The notes under the pieces are model-generated. The model worked only from the letters and a program-made list of their open reading frames with translations, had not been told where the DNA came from and did no database searches. 8,023 nucleotides of DNA from Phycisphaerales bacterium UBA2402 (GTDB lineage Bacteria; Planctomycetota; Phycisphaerae; Phycisphaerales; UBA1924), in contig DDSA01000220.1 in NCBI GenBank assembly GCA_002343715.1, forward strand, positions 1,026 through 9,048, given 5' to 3'. This document shows positions 1 to 6,936 of the stretch, piece by piece (position 1 is the first letter of the stretch; each line of letters starts with the position of its first letter). The position numbers and the translations under genes are program-made.

Positions 1-569
1 CCACGCTGCCCGCGGGCGTCACCGTGAGCAATGCGGGTGAAGGCTCCGCTTCCGGCGGTTCCTACACCGTGAACGTCGGCAGCCTCGCCGCTGGCGCGTC
101 CAAAACCTTCCGCTTCTGCCTCCGCACCAACACGATCCAGCCGTTGAACGTCTCCGCGACGGTCACGGGCGATTGCAGCGCCCCGGCGAACACCAACTGC
201 TCGATCAACATCTACGGCGTGGCCGACATCGGCACGCTCGTGACCGATGCGGACGGCGTGGTGCCGCTGGGCGATCCTCACACCTACCAGGTCGCCGTCA
301 AGAATCAGGGCCAGATCCAGCTGACGAACACCCGCATGGTCGTGACCCTGCCCGCGGGGATCCAGTTCATCTCTTCCCCGCTGGGCAAACTCGAAGGGAA
401 CAAGGTCGTCTTCAACTTCGGTACGGTTGCCCCGGACCAAACCGTCAACAGCACTCTCGTGGTGAAGGGCCTCACCGTCGGCGAGCACCTCGTCATCGGC
501 GAGACCACCGCCAACGAGATCAAGACCCCGGTGCGTGACGATGAACTCACCGCTTTCTTCGAGAAGTAA
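1..569 (+). CDS. DUF11-repeat surface/secreted protein, 3' end (partial)
   Basis: The reading frame is open from base 3 to the TAA at 567-569, so this is the C-terminal part of a longer protein whose start lies outside the window. About 189 residues are visible. They contain two copies of the beta-sandwich repeat typical of DUF11/OmcB-like proteins. The first begins with TLPAGVTVSN at the left edge; the second has VTLPAGIQFISS, then a VFNFGTVAPDQTV strand and a Thr/Val-rich close. The composition is rich in Thr, Val, Asn and Gly with few Lys or Arg, as expected of an exported, cell-surface or envelope protein. Four cysteines lie in the first repeat and the linker after it (FCLR, GDCSA, TNCSI), recalling cysteine-rich envelope proteins; only three of these lines are needed to see the pattern, and disulfide bonding is not shown. 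No membrane anchor or sorting signal is visible at the C-terminus (ends FFEK). Its exact role, structural or adhesive, is unknown. A strong terminator follows, so it ends its transcription unit. Confidence 0.8.
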   Translation, partial: TLPAGVTVSNAGEGSASGGSYTVNVGSLAAGASKTFRFCLRTNTIQPLNVSATVTGDCSAPANTNCSINIYGVADIGTLVTDADGVVPLGDPHTYQVAVKNQGQIQLTNTRMVVTLPAGIQFISSPLGKLEGNKVVFNFGTVAPDQTVNSTLVVKGLTVGEHLVIGETTANEIKTPVRDDELTAFFEK

Positions 570-581
570 TCCGCTCTGGGT

Positions 582-606
582 GGAACGGGTCTCCTGACCC
601 GTTTCC
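582..606. repeat. Small palindrome (possible dispersed intergenic repeat)
   Basis: AACGGGT (584-590) and ACCCGTT (597-603) are exact inverted copies around a 6-base loop. The arms extend to GGAACGGGT and ACCCGTTTCC with one bulged T. It lies 13 bases after the stop codon of the DUF11 gene and upstream of the real terminator, and it is not followed by a T run. It could be a REP-like dispersed element or simply a 3'-UTR hairpin. Only one copy is in this window, so repetition is not demonstrated. Confidence 0.4.
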
Positions 607-632
607 TCCGAGTCTCAACTTGTCAATGACCC

Positions 633-669
633 ACCCCGCCGCGGCCACCCGCGGCGGGGTTTTCGTTTT
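633..669 (+). terminator. Rho-independent terminator of the DUF11 gene
   Basis: A perfect 10-bp stem, ACCCCGCCGC (633-642) with GCGGCGGGGT (651-660), encloses an 8-base loop and is followed directly by TTTCGTTTT (661-669). The GC-rich stem plus T-rich tract is the classic intrinsic terminator form for the + strand. It lies 63 bases after the DUF11 stop codon and 79 bases before the rlmN start, so it separates the two + strand genes. Confidence 0.9.
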
Positions 670-747
670 GCGGAGTCATGAGAGGTTCGTCCGAGAGTCC
701 GAAGCGTCCCGGCGAATCGCGGCGACGGTGCCCGGTTTTACATATCA

Positions 748-1929
748 TTGACCATCGTGACCGCCGTACCCGAACAAGACCAACCGCGGCCTGAGATAGA
801 ACGGCTCGACTGTCTCGGCCTGACATCCGCGGAGGCTGTCGATTCGGCCCTCGCCCTGCGAAACGTCGCCAGGAACACCGCGCTCGATTCATTCCGGCGC
901 ATCTTCCGAGAAGGGGTGCGTGCATCGGGTCCCTGGCGGGCGGGAGCGCCCGATGTGGTTGCAACGTACCGGGAGAACTCACCCGAGGGAGAGGTCGTCA
1001 AGTTCATTTGCCGTGTGGCGGGCGATGACGGACGCGCCTGGGAAACCGAGTCGGTGCTGATCCCGATGATCGGTGCCTCCGGGCGCTCGACGTACACGCT
1101 CTGCCTGTCGAGCCAGATCGGGTGCGCGATGGGGTGCACGTTCTGCGAAACAGCGCAGATGGGGCTGATCCGTTCGCTGTCGGCCTCGGAGATCGTGGGG
1201 CAATGGTGGAACGCGGCGCACGTCATCGGCATCCGCCCCAAGAACATCGTCTTCATGGGCATGGGCGAGCCGATGGACAACTTCGACGCGGTGATGCAGG
1301 CCGTGGCGGTGCTCAAGGATCACAACGGCCCGAGCGTGCCCCCCAGCCAGATCACCATCTCGACCGTGGGCCGGGTGGACGGCATCCGCAGGATGAAGGA
1401 GAAACTGGACACACCGGGGTGGCACCGCCTGGGCCTGGCGCTTTCGCTCAACGCGCCCAACGACGCCGACAGGTCGGCGATCATGCCGGTCAACCGAAAG
1501 TGGAACCTCGCGGACCTTCAGCGTGAACTGATCGATTGGCCCCGCTATGGCGGGAACAAACTCTGCATCGAGTACGTTCTGATTCCCGGCGTGAACGACA
1601 CCCGCGAGCACGCGGCCCAGATCGGCGAGTTCATGCGGCCTCTGGTCCTGCCGGTCCGCACCGGCGCGACCGGCGACCCCGAGAAAGACACCCGAAAACG
1701 CGCGGTGCTGAACCTGATCCCCTACAACCCGCGGCGGAACTCGCCCTGGCCCGCGCCGGCGGAGGAGGACGTGTCAAGGTTTTTCGGTTGGCTGATCGAG
1801 GAGCGGGTCTTCGTGAAGCGGCGGAGGACCAAAGGGCGGCAACTGATGGGTGCGTGCGGTCAGTTGGGCAACGAGCACGTGCGGGGGCGGAAGTTGGTGC
1901 AGGTGATCGTGCCCGGCGGGGAGTCGTAA
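748..1929 (+). CDS. rlmN: RlmN-family radical SAM rRNA/tRNA adenine C2-methyltransferase
   Basis: The 393-residue product matches the length of RlmN (about 350-400), which methylates C2 of A2503 in 23S rRNA and A37 in some tRNAs. Visible signatures are the radical-SAM cluster motif CX3CX2C (C126, C130, C133), GMGEP (171-175) in the SAM-binding region, and both mechanistic cysteines of the RlmN/Cfr family. These are C119 in TLCLSSQIGC, seven residues before the cluster as in E. coli C118, and C370 in ACGQL, matching E. coli C355. E101 aligns with the conserved Glu near the active site. Oddities: the N-terminal ~95 residues lack the usual FRxxQ and MTN-like motifs; the usual SLHAPND is SLNAPND; and about 20 residues (near LPVRTGATGD) are inserted before the LIPYNP motif. 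The start is uncertain. TTG at 748 gives this length, GTG at 757 is equally possible, and neither has a Shine-Dalgarno site. An in-frame TGA at 679-681 limits any extension. The gene converges with the HDOD gene 7 bp away. Confidence 0.88.
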   Translation: MTIVTAVPEQDQPRPEIERLDCLGLTSAEAVDSALALRNVARNTALDSFRRIFREGVRASGPWRAGAPDVVATYRENSPEGEVVKFICRVAGDDGRAWETESVLIPMIGASGRSTYTLCLSSQIGCAMGCTFCETAQMGLIRSLSASEIVGQWWNAAHVIGIRPKNIVFMGMGEPMDNFDAVMQAVAVLKDHNGPSVPPSQITISTVGRVDGIRRMKEKLDTPGWHRLGLALSLNAPNDADRSAIMPVNRKWNLADLQRELIDWPRYGGNKLCIEYVLIPGVNDTREHAAQIGEFMRPLVLPVRTGATGDPEKDTRKRAVLNLIPYNPRRNSPWPAPAEEDVSRFFGWLIEERVFVKRRRTKGRQLMGACGQLGNEHVRGRKLVQVIVPGGES

Positions 1930-1936
1930 CGCGGGC

Positions 1937-3166
1937 TTACGCCGCCAGCGCTCGGAGCCGCTCCGCGATCCGCACGGTGTCTTCTGACCCGGGTGATTCC
2001 AGCCCGAGTGCCTCGCAGAGCGAGGTCGGTGTTTCGACGCCCCGTGTCACGCGGTGTGAAACCACCCTCTGACCCGCGGCATCGGAGACAAAGGCAACAA
2101 CCGAGCCGTCGGTTTCGCGGACGATCTCGATGGTCTGGCCGTGGATCATGAGGCGAGAAGGCGCCGGCGCGGCCTCCCGGGCGAGGCTTTCCTCGACCGT
2201 TCGGTCGATGGCTGTGACCAGGCCCATCTGCACGCGCTGGGCGAGTTCCTCGATGTTGCACACCGCGCCGGCGACATCGGAGAACACATCGAGGAGCACC
2301 TGGTATTCGCCCACCGAGGAGGTGATGATGCGGGACATCTGTTCGTCCGTAGCGCTGAGCAGACGTTGGGCCGTCGGCACGCCGGGGCTGTCGGGGTCGA
2401 GGGTGGGAAGGCCGCGGGACGATTGCGCGAGGCTCAGCGTGCCGACGATGAACGCGACGCGGTGCAGACGCCCGATCGCATCGTCGCGACCCGCCTCGGC
2501 GGGCCGTGTGTGGTGCAGTTCGAGCGGGCGTGACAAGACCTCCGGGAAGCGCCACTTGCGCACCATGACCGCGGCGATGTCCACGTGCGTAAATGGCAGC
2601 GTGTCGAACTCTCGTCGGTGGAGGGCGCCCGGCGCGGCACAGTCGTTGTACGTCGCCAGGTACGATTCTCCGAGGAGGCGGTGCATCAGGGGAATGCCCG
2701 CATCCATCATCAATCCGATGACAAAGGCCTCGGCCACCAGACCGGGCGCGCCGATCCGCGCCGCCTCCGCGGCGAGGCAGGCGCGAAAAACGGATTGTCC
2801 CCAGACCTTGCGGGCGATCCCCTTGTCATCACCGGCGGAGGCCGCCCGGCTGAGATGAAAACCCAGGGAGACGGCCTTCAGCCGCTCGATGCCGAGCAGG
2901 AGGCAGGCGCGCTCCAGGTTCGTGACGGGGGTGCGCTGCGCGAAGAGGGCGGAGTTGGCGAGTTTCAGCACGCGCCCGGAGATGGCGTAATCGGCCTTGA
3001 TCACCTTCGCGTAGTCGAGGAGTTGAGCATCCCGACGCGAAGAAAGATCAAGGAGGCGAAGTACAACCTCGGGCTGGCTTTCGATACCGATCTTGTCGAG
3101 GCGGCCCGACAAGTTCTCGTGCAGTTCGACGACCTCGGAAGCGCTGAGCAGGTTGCGTACCTTCAT
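1937..3166 (-). CDS. HDOD-domain protein (signal-output type)
   Basis: This 409-residue protein carries an HDOD domain at about residues 30-225: PEVVLRLLDLSS, then VIKADYAISGRVLKLANSALF, VTNLERACLLLGIERLKAV and PLELHHT. HDOD domains are HD-superfamily relatives that have lost catalytic residues and act in signalling or regulation. Here the position of the usual HD pair reads GLMMDAG (151-157), so His is replaced by Met and phosphohydrolase activity is unlikely. Residues about 260-409 hold a helical stretch and then a short region resembling a beta strand pair (IHGQTIEIVRE, SVVAFVSD) that I do not recognise. There is no signal peptide or membrane segment, so it should be cytoplasmic. I chose ATG at 3166 because GGGAG sits 9 bases upstream and HDOD homology begins soon after. 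A TTG at 3211 would add 15 residues without a ribosome binding site. It is divergent from dnaB and convergent with rlmN. The target process is unknown. Confidence 0.85.
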   Translation of the reverse strand: MKVRNLLSASEVVELHENLSGRLDKIGIESQPEVVLRLLDLSSRRDAQLLDYAKVIKADYAISGRVLKLANSALFAQRTPVTNLERACLLLGIERLKAVSLGFHLSRAASAGDDKGIARKVWGQSVFRACLAAEAARIGAPGLVAEAFVIGLMMDAGIPLMHRLLGESYLATYNDCAAPGALHRREFDTLPFTHVDIAAVMVRKWRFPEVLSRPLELHHTRPAEAGRDDAIGRLHRVAFIVGTLSLAQSSRGLPTLDPDSPGVPTAQRLLSATDEQMSRIITSSVGEYQVLLDVFSDVAGAVCNIEELAQRVQMGLVTAIDRTVEESLAREAAPAPSRLMIHGQTIEIVRETDGSVVAFVSDAAGQRVVSHRVTRGVETPTSLCEALGLESPGSEDTVRIAERLRALAA

Positions 3167-3175
3167 CGCACTGGA

Positions 3176-3180
3176 CTCCC
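3176..3180 (-). promoter_or_regulatory. Shine-Dalgarno site that fixes the HDOD start
   Basis: On the minus strand GGGAG lies 9 bases before the ATG at 3166. It is the clearest ribosome binding site in the window and is the reason for preferring this start over TTG at 3211. Confidence 0.6.
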
Positions 3181-3185
3181 GAACG

Positions 3186-3240
3186 GCCCGATCTCCGGTG
3201 ATCGGGCACAACCACGAATCCGCCCGCCGTGATCGGGCGG
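3186..3240. promoter_or_regulatory. Paired hairpins and direct repeat upstream of the HDOD gene
   Basis: Two adjacent inverted repeats are present. GCCCGAT (3186-3192) pairs with ATCGGGC (3201-3207), and CCGCCCG (3220-3226) pairs with CGGGCGG (3234-3240). The right arms also form an exact 10-base direct repeat, GTGATCGGGC, at 3198-3207 and 3229-3238, spaced 31 bases or about three helical turns. The block starts 20 bases upstream of the HDOD start codon. It could be an operator or a structured 5' leader; the sequence alone does not decide between them. Confidence 0.4.
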
Positions 3241-3494
3241 AGCGTCGGCGTCTTTGTCGGCTGTTCGGACATCTTGGGAAAGGCGGACTGGGCAGAATTC
3301 CTCACGCCAGTGTTCTCGGTCTTTGCGGTCGGAATCCCGTGGACGTCACCCCTTGAACCGGGACCGATCAGGAGCCGACCTTGATCGGCGGATACCGACA
3401 GGTGCCACGCTCCGTGTGTGAAGAAATCGTGGGGCGATCGTGCAGAGGGTGTCGTGTGGGTAGAGAGCGCTGGGGGGCTGGGCTACGTTCCATC

Positions 3495-5186
3495 ATGCCC
3501 CCCGAATCGGATCGCTCCAAGTTTCCGCCGCGCGGTTCCCGTTCTTCGCGATCACCTCACCCGGGGCCGTCGGTCTCGGTGCAGAAACTCTTTGACAAGG
3601 AGTCGCCCCAGGCCGTGGAGGCGGAGATGGCTCTCCTAGGCTCGATGATTCTCGAGCCGAAGGTCATCACGGATGTGCTGAGCGTGGTGTCCGGGCCGGA
3701 AGATTTTTACAAAGAGTCGCACGGGCAGATCTACAAGGCGCTGCTCGAGATCTACGACCGGCGCGATGCGGGCGACCTGGTGCAGACGGTCACGCACATG
3801 CGCGACCTGGGAATTCTCGATCTCTGCGGGGGCGAGAACTATCTCGTCGAACTGGCGAACTCGGTGCCCACGGCGACCAACGCGCCCCACTTCGCCCGGA
3901 TCGTCGCGGAAAAGGCGCGTCTGCGCCGCCTCATCGACGCCTGCGGCGACATTCTCTTCGACGCGTACCACTCGGGCAATCTGGGGCCGGACGGAGCGCG
4001 TGAGGTACTGGACCGCGCCGAATCGGCGGTCTTTGAACTCGCGCAGGAGAAGAACGTCTCGGATGTGCAGGCCCTCTCCGACCTGCTCGACATCGAGATG
4101 AAGCGCATCGAGGTCATGGAAGCGACGGGGGCGAGCATGTCGGGCATCCCCACCGGCTACCACGACATGGACAACATGCTCCTGGGGATGCAGCCGGGCG
4201 AGATGCTCATCCTCGCGGCGAGGCCCAGCATGGGCAAGACCGCCCTCGCCCTCAACATCGCCGAGCAGACCGCCACGGGGGCCCAGCCCGTGCCCGGCGC
4301 GCCCCGGACACGCAACATCCCCGTCGGATTCTTCAGTCTGGAAATGTCAAAGTCCTCCGTGGTGCTGCGCATGCTGTGCGCGAAAGCTCGCGTCAAGAGC
4401 CAGGATCTCCGCGGCGGGAAACGCCTGAGCAAGCAGGACCTGGCGAACCTGGGCATGGCCGCCGACGACCTGCGCCAGGCGCCCATCTTCATCGACGACA
4501 CGCCGGGCCTGACCGTGCTGAACCTGCGGGCGCGGGCTCGGCGGATGGTCCAGCAGCACGGGGTCAAGGCCATCTTCATCGACTACCTCCAGTTGCTCAG
4601 CGCTCCCGGCGCCGCCCGCGAGTCGAGGCAGATGGAGGTTTCGTCCATCAGCCGCGGCATCAAGGGGTTGGCGCGTGAACTGAAAGTGCCGATCGTCTGT
4701 CTCTCGCAGTTGAACCGCGCCGCGGAACAGCGAGAGGGCAACCGTCCCCGCATGAGCGACCTGCGCGAATCCGGTTCGATCGAGCAGGACGCCGACGTGA
4801 TCCTGCTGCTGCACCGCGAGGACTATTACCACAAGGACGATCAGGAGTGGCAGGACGCCAACCCGGAGAAAGTCGGACTCGCCGAGATCATCATCGCCAA
4901 GCAGCGCAACGGCCCGACGGGCGTGGTGAAACTGCATTGGAACAGCGACATCACCCGCTTCACCGAGTACGACCCGCACGGCCAGGCCCCCGGCGGCTAC
5001 CGCGACCTCGGCGGTGCCTTCGACGACTTCGGCGGACCGCCGGCGAAGGGTCAGCCCCAGGGGCCGCAGGGGTCGGGCGGTGGCGACTATCGCGGCTTCG
5101 CCCCGGGCAGGAAGAGCGGGCCGATCGAGAACCACCGCGACGGCGGCGGGCCGGATGCGGGGATCGATGACTTCGATCTGGGGTGA
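3495..5186 (+). CDS. dnaB: Replicative DNA helicase DnaB
   Basis: DnaB is the hexameric 5'-3' helicase that unwinds DNA at the fork and recruits primase. Residues about 36-145 are the helical DnaB N-terminal domain (SPQAVEAEMALLGSMI near its start). A linker follows, then the RecA-like C-terminal domain from about 200 to 490. Key motifs are Walker A RPSMGKT (243-249, K248), Walker B IFIDYLQLL (D363), SQLNR (R408), DLRESGSIEQDADVI, and KQRNG (469-473), which carries the arginine-finger region. No intein interrupts the motifs. At 563 residues it is about 90 longer than E. coli DnaB. The extra length is a basic Ser/Pro/Arg N-terminus (1-28) and a C-terminal tail (about 493-563) rich in Gly, Pro, Gln and Asp, ending IDDFDLG. 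ATG at 3495 is chosen because homology begins about 35 residues later. There is no good Shine-Dalgarno site, and TTG at 3381 would add 38 residues. It converges with the FNR gene across 13 bp. Confidence 0.96.
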   Translation: MPPESDRSKFPPRGSRSSRSPHPGPSVSVQKLFDKESPQAVEAEMALLGSMILEPKVITDVLSVVSGPEDFYKESHGQIYKALLEIYDRRDAGDLVQTVTHMRDLGILDLCGGENYLVELANSVPTATNAPHFARIVAEKARLRRLIDACGDILFDAYHSGNLGPDGAREVLDRAESAVFELAQEKNVSDVQALSDLLDIEMKRIEVMEATGASMSGIPTGYHDMDNMLLGMQPGEMLILAARPSMGKTALALNIAEQTATGAQPVPGAPRTRNIPVGFFSLEMSKSSVVLRMLCAKARVKSQDLRGGKRLSKQDLANLGMAADDLRQAPIFIDDTPGLTVLNLRARARRMVQQHGVKAIFIDYLQLLSAPGAARESRQMEVSSISRGIKGLARELKVPIVCLSQLNRAAEQREGNRPRMSDLRESGSIEQDADVILLLHREDYYHKDDQEWQDANPEKVGLAEIIIAKQRNGPTGVVKLHWNSDITRFTEYDPHGQAPGGYRDLGGAFDDFGGPPAKGQPQGPQGSGGGDYRGFAPGRKSGPIENHRDGGGPDAGIDDFDLG

Positions 5187-5199
5187 GGGGCGCGGAGCG

Positions 5200-6162
5200 T
5201 CAGTACACTTCGAGGAACATCCGCCGTGTCGGGTGCAGCGACCTGTTCAGCATCGCCCGCTCCCACGCCGCGGGCGGTCCGGCCGCGGCGTCGATACGCA
5301 GGTACTGTGCCAGCGCTTCACCTTGAAGCATGCCGCCGAGGGATTGCATGACGCCCAACTCCATCCCCGCGATGCCGCACATGTAGATCAGCGTGCGCTG
5401 CGATTCGAGCAGGGGCTTGAAGAGGTCCCGATCGGCGTTCAGTCGTTCGTGGACGTACAACCCTTTTCGGCCATCGGGCAGAGGCTCACGGCTGATGGCG
5501 GTCATGTAACGGAAGTTCTCGTGCCGCTTCGCGAGGTTCAGCAGGTCATCGTGATAGAGAAGGTCCGTCGAGTAGGCCGACCCCATGATCAGCGCGATGC
5601 GGCTCGCGCAGCCGCGTGCGAGCAGATCCATGACCATGCCGCGGAACGGGGCGATCCCCGTGCCCGTGGCGATGAAGAGGTAATCGTGAGCGGACGGGTC
5701 GGAGGGGAGAACAAAGCGTTTGCCGCTCGGCCCGGTCAGGGTGACCTGTTCGCCCTCTTGCAGGTCGCACAGGTAGTTGGACGCGACCCCGAGGAAGAGC
5801 CGGTGCGACTCCCAGTGCTCATCGATCGTGCGCTTCACCGTGGTGGCGACAACGTTTCCGGTCCCGTCCTCGCCGCGTGAGGGGGAAGCGATGGAGTAGA
5901 GCCGCAGTTTGTGGGGCTTGCCGTTGGCATCGACCCCGGGCGGGATCACACCGAACGACTGCCCCGCGAGGAAGGCCCCCGCGAGCGGCGTCCCTGTCAC
6001 GTCGATCGAAACGTGCCGAACGAACCCGGATGCCTTCTTGCTCGCGGTGCAGCGATACGTCTTGACCACCGTGCCCGTGCAGGGCTTGGCTGGCGTGGCC
6101 AGGTGCATCTTCACCTCGGGCATCGCGGGTGTGCCGGGAAGCGGCGTTGATTCGATGGACAT
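5200..6162 (-). CDS. Plant-type ferredoxin-NADP(+) reductase
   Basis: This 320-residue flavoenzyme moves electrons between ferredoxin or flavodoxin and NADP(H). The FAD domain carries RLYSIAS (87-93) and GVASNYLCDL (125-134), which match the plastid/cyanobacterial FNR motifs RxYSIAS and GVCSNFLCDL. The NADP domain carries ATGTGIAPFRG (165-175), SREP followed by a KGLYV segment (about 224-237) that fits 2'-phosphate recognition, and MCGIAGME (261-268). The protein ends in EVY with the C-terminal aromatic residue typical of plant-type FNRs, which stacks on the flavin. There is no signal peptide or phycobilisome linker domain, so a soluble cytoplasmic enzyme is expected. ATG at 6162 is preferred. 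A GTG at 6243 would add 27 Arg/Pro-rich residues, and neither start has a clear ribosome binding site. The gene lies 102 bp after nusG on the same strand with no terminator seen between, so read-through is possible. No ferredoxin gene is in the window. Its direction of flow in vivo, NADPH use or NADPH formation, is not known. Confidence 0.92.
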   Translation of the reverse strand: MSIESTPLPGTPAMPEVKMHLATPAKPCTGTVVKTYRCTASKKASGFVRHVSIDVTGTPLAGAFLAGQSFGVIPPGVDANGKPHKLRLYSIASPSRGEDGTGNVVATTVKRTIDEHWESHRLFLGVASNYLCDLQEGEQVTLTGPSGKRFVLPSDPSAHDYLFIATGTGIAPFRGMVMDLLARGCASRIALIMGSAYSTDLLYHDDLLNLAKRHENFRYMTAISREPLPDGRKGLYVHERLNADRDLFKPLLESQRTLIYMCGIAGMELGVMQSLGGMLQGEALAQYLRIDAAAGPPAAWERAMLNRSLHPTRRMFLEVY

Positions 6163-6264
6163 TTGAACAGTTCGCAGGTTTACCGGCGTGGGCGGTCGGT
6201 TCCGGGGTGCGGGAGCGCGAGTGGACCGAGCCGTTGAATGCACGGGTGAAGTCGCCGCGCGAGG

Positions 6265-6936
6265 TCAGGTGCCGTCGGCCTTGCCGATCTGCCACTCTTC
6301 GAGTTCGATGGGGGCTTGGCGGCCGAAGATGGTGACCAGCACGCGGACCAGCCCCTTCTCCGGGAGGACCTCATCGACGGTTCCCTCGTAGGTGGCGAAG
6401 GGGCCTTCCTTGATGACAACGTGCTCGCCCTTGGCGAAGACGAGCTTGACCATCGGCTCGTCCTCGGGCTTGCGGCTGTCGATGAGCATCTTCTCGATCT
6501 CGTGCTCCTTCATCGCGGTGGGGCGGCCCGCGGTGCCCACGAAGTCGCCGACGCCGGTGGTCTCCTTGATGAGGAAGAAGACGTCCTGGGGGATGCGGCC
6601 ATCGGGCTCCAGCCGCATCTCGACGAAGACATATCCGGGGTAGAGTTTGCTCTCGGTGATCTTGACCTTGCCGCCCTTGACCGTCTTGGTCTTCTCGGTG
6701 GGGACGAGGATGCGGCTGACGAGGTGCTCCATCCCCTCGATCTTGACCTTGCGGAGGAGCGTCTGCTGGACGCTCGACTCCTTGTTGCTGGCGACACGGA
6801 GGACGAACCAGTTCATGCCATCGAGACGCATCGGCTCGTCGGGACGGAGCAGGCCCGTCCGCTCCGGGGGGGCGATGGGCTGCGGCTCGGGGTTGTCCTC
6901 GTACTGGTCGTTGACCGGGGCGGGTTCGTAGTTCAT
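6265..6936 (-). CDS. nusG: Transcription termination/antitermination factor NusG
   Basis: NusG binds RNA polymerase to modulate pausing and Rho termination and can couple transcription to translation. The 223-residue product has an NGN domain at about 41-142, beginning MNWFVLRVAS and containing YPGYVFVEM (99-107) and TGVGDFVG (127-134). A KOW domain follows at about 167-215 (FAKGEHVVIKEGPF, then the VTIFGR strand and a closing ELEEWQI). Residues 1-40 form an acidic, proline-rich extension before the usual N-terminus. ATG at 6936 is chosen because the frame upstream, to 7044, encodes an implausible Arg/Pro-rich stretch; only a weak GGA lies before the ATG. Placement directly after secE is the conserved bacterial order. 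The gene downstream is an FNR and not rplK, so the usual nusG-rplKAJL-rpoBC continuation is broken here. Confidence 0.95.
   Translation of the reverse strand: MNYEPAPVNDQYEDNPEPQPIAPPERTGLLRPDEPMRLDGMNWFVLRVASNKESSVQQTLLRKVKIEGMEHLVSRILVPTEKTKTVKGGKVKITESKLYPGYVFVEMRLEPDGRIPQDVFFLIKETTGVGDFVGTAGRPTAMKEHEIEKMLIDSRKPEDEPMVKLVFAKGEHVVIKEGPFATYEGTVDEVLPEKGLVRVLVTIFGRQAPIELEEWQIGKADGT

Larger units (their letters stand above)
3167..3494. other. Divergent intergenic region between the HDOD gene and dnaB
   Basis: This 328-base gap must hold the promoters for both divergent genes. It contains the hairpin and repeat block at 3186-3240. A further inverted repeat, CCGATCA (3364-3370) with TGATCGG (3382-3388), has an 11-base loop. 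I found no convincing -35/-10 pair for either strand, no terminator and no RNA gene. Reading frames here are short or are extensions of the flanking genes. The dnaB frame is open back to TTG at 3381, but residues before ATG 3495 show no family similarity. Confidence 0.55.

Noticed and set aside
2585..3232. Plus-strand open frame (215 codons) opposite the HDOD gene
   Set aside because: The HDOD frame on the other strand has clear family motifs and a Shine-Dalgarno site; this one has neither.
4347..5135. Minus-strand open frame (262 codons) inside dnaB
   Set aside because: It is antisense to the conserved helicase core, with no recognisable domain. High G+C removes stop codons from other frames.
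3495..5186. Intein in dnaB, as inteins often occupy this gene
   Set aside because: Walker A, Walker B and the later motifs are uninterrupted, and no splicing-domain sequence is present. The added length is at the two ends.
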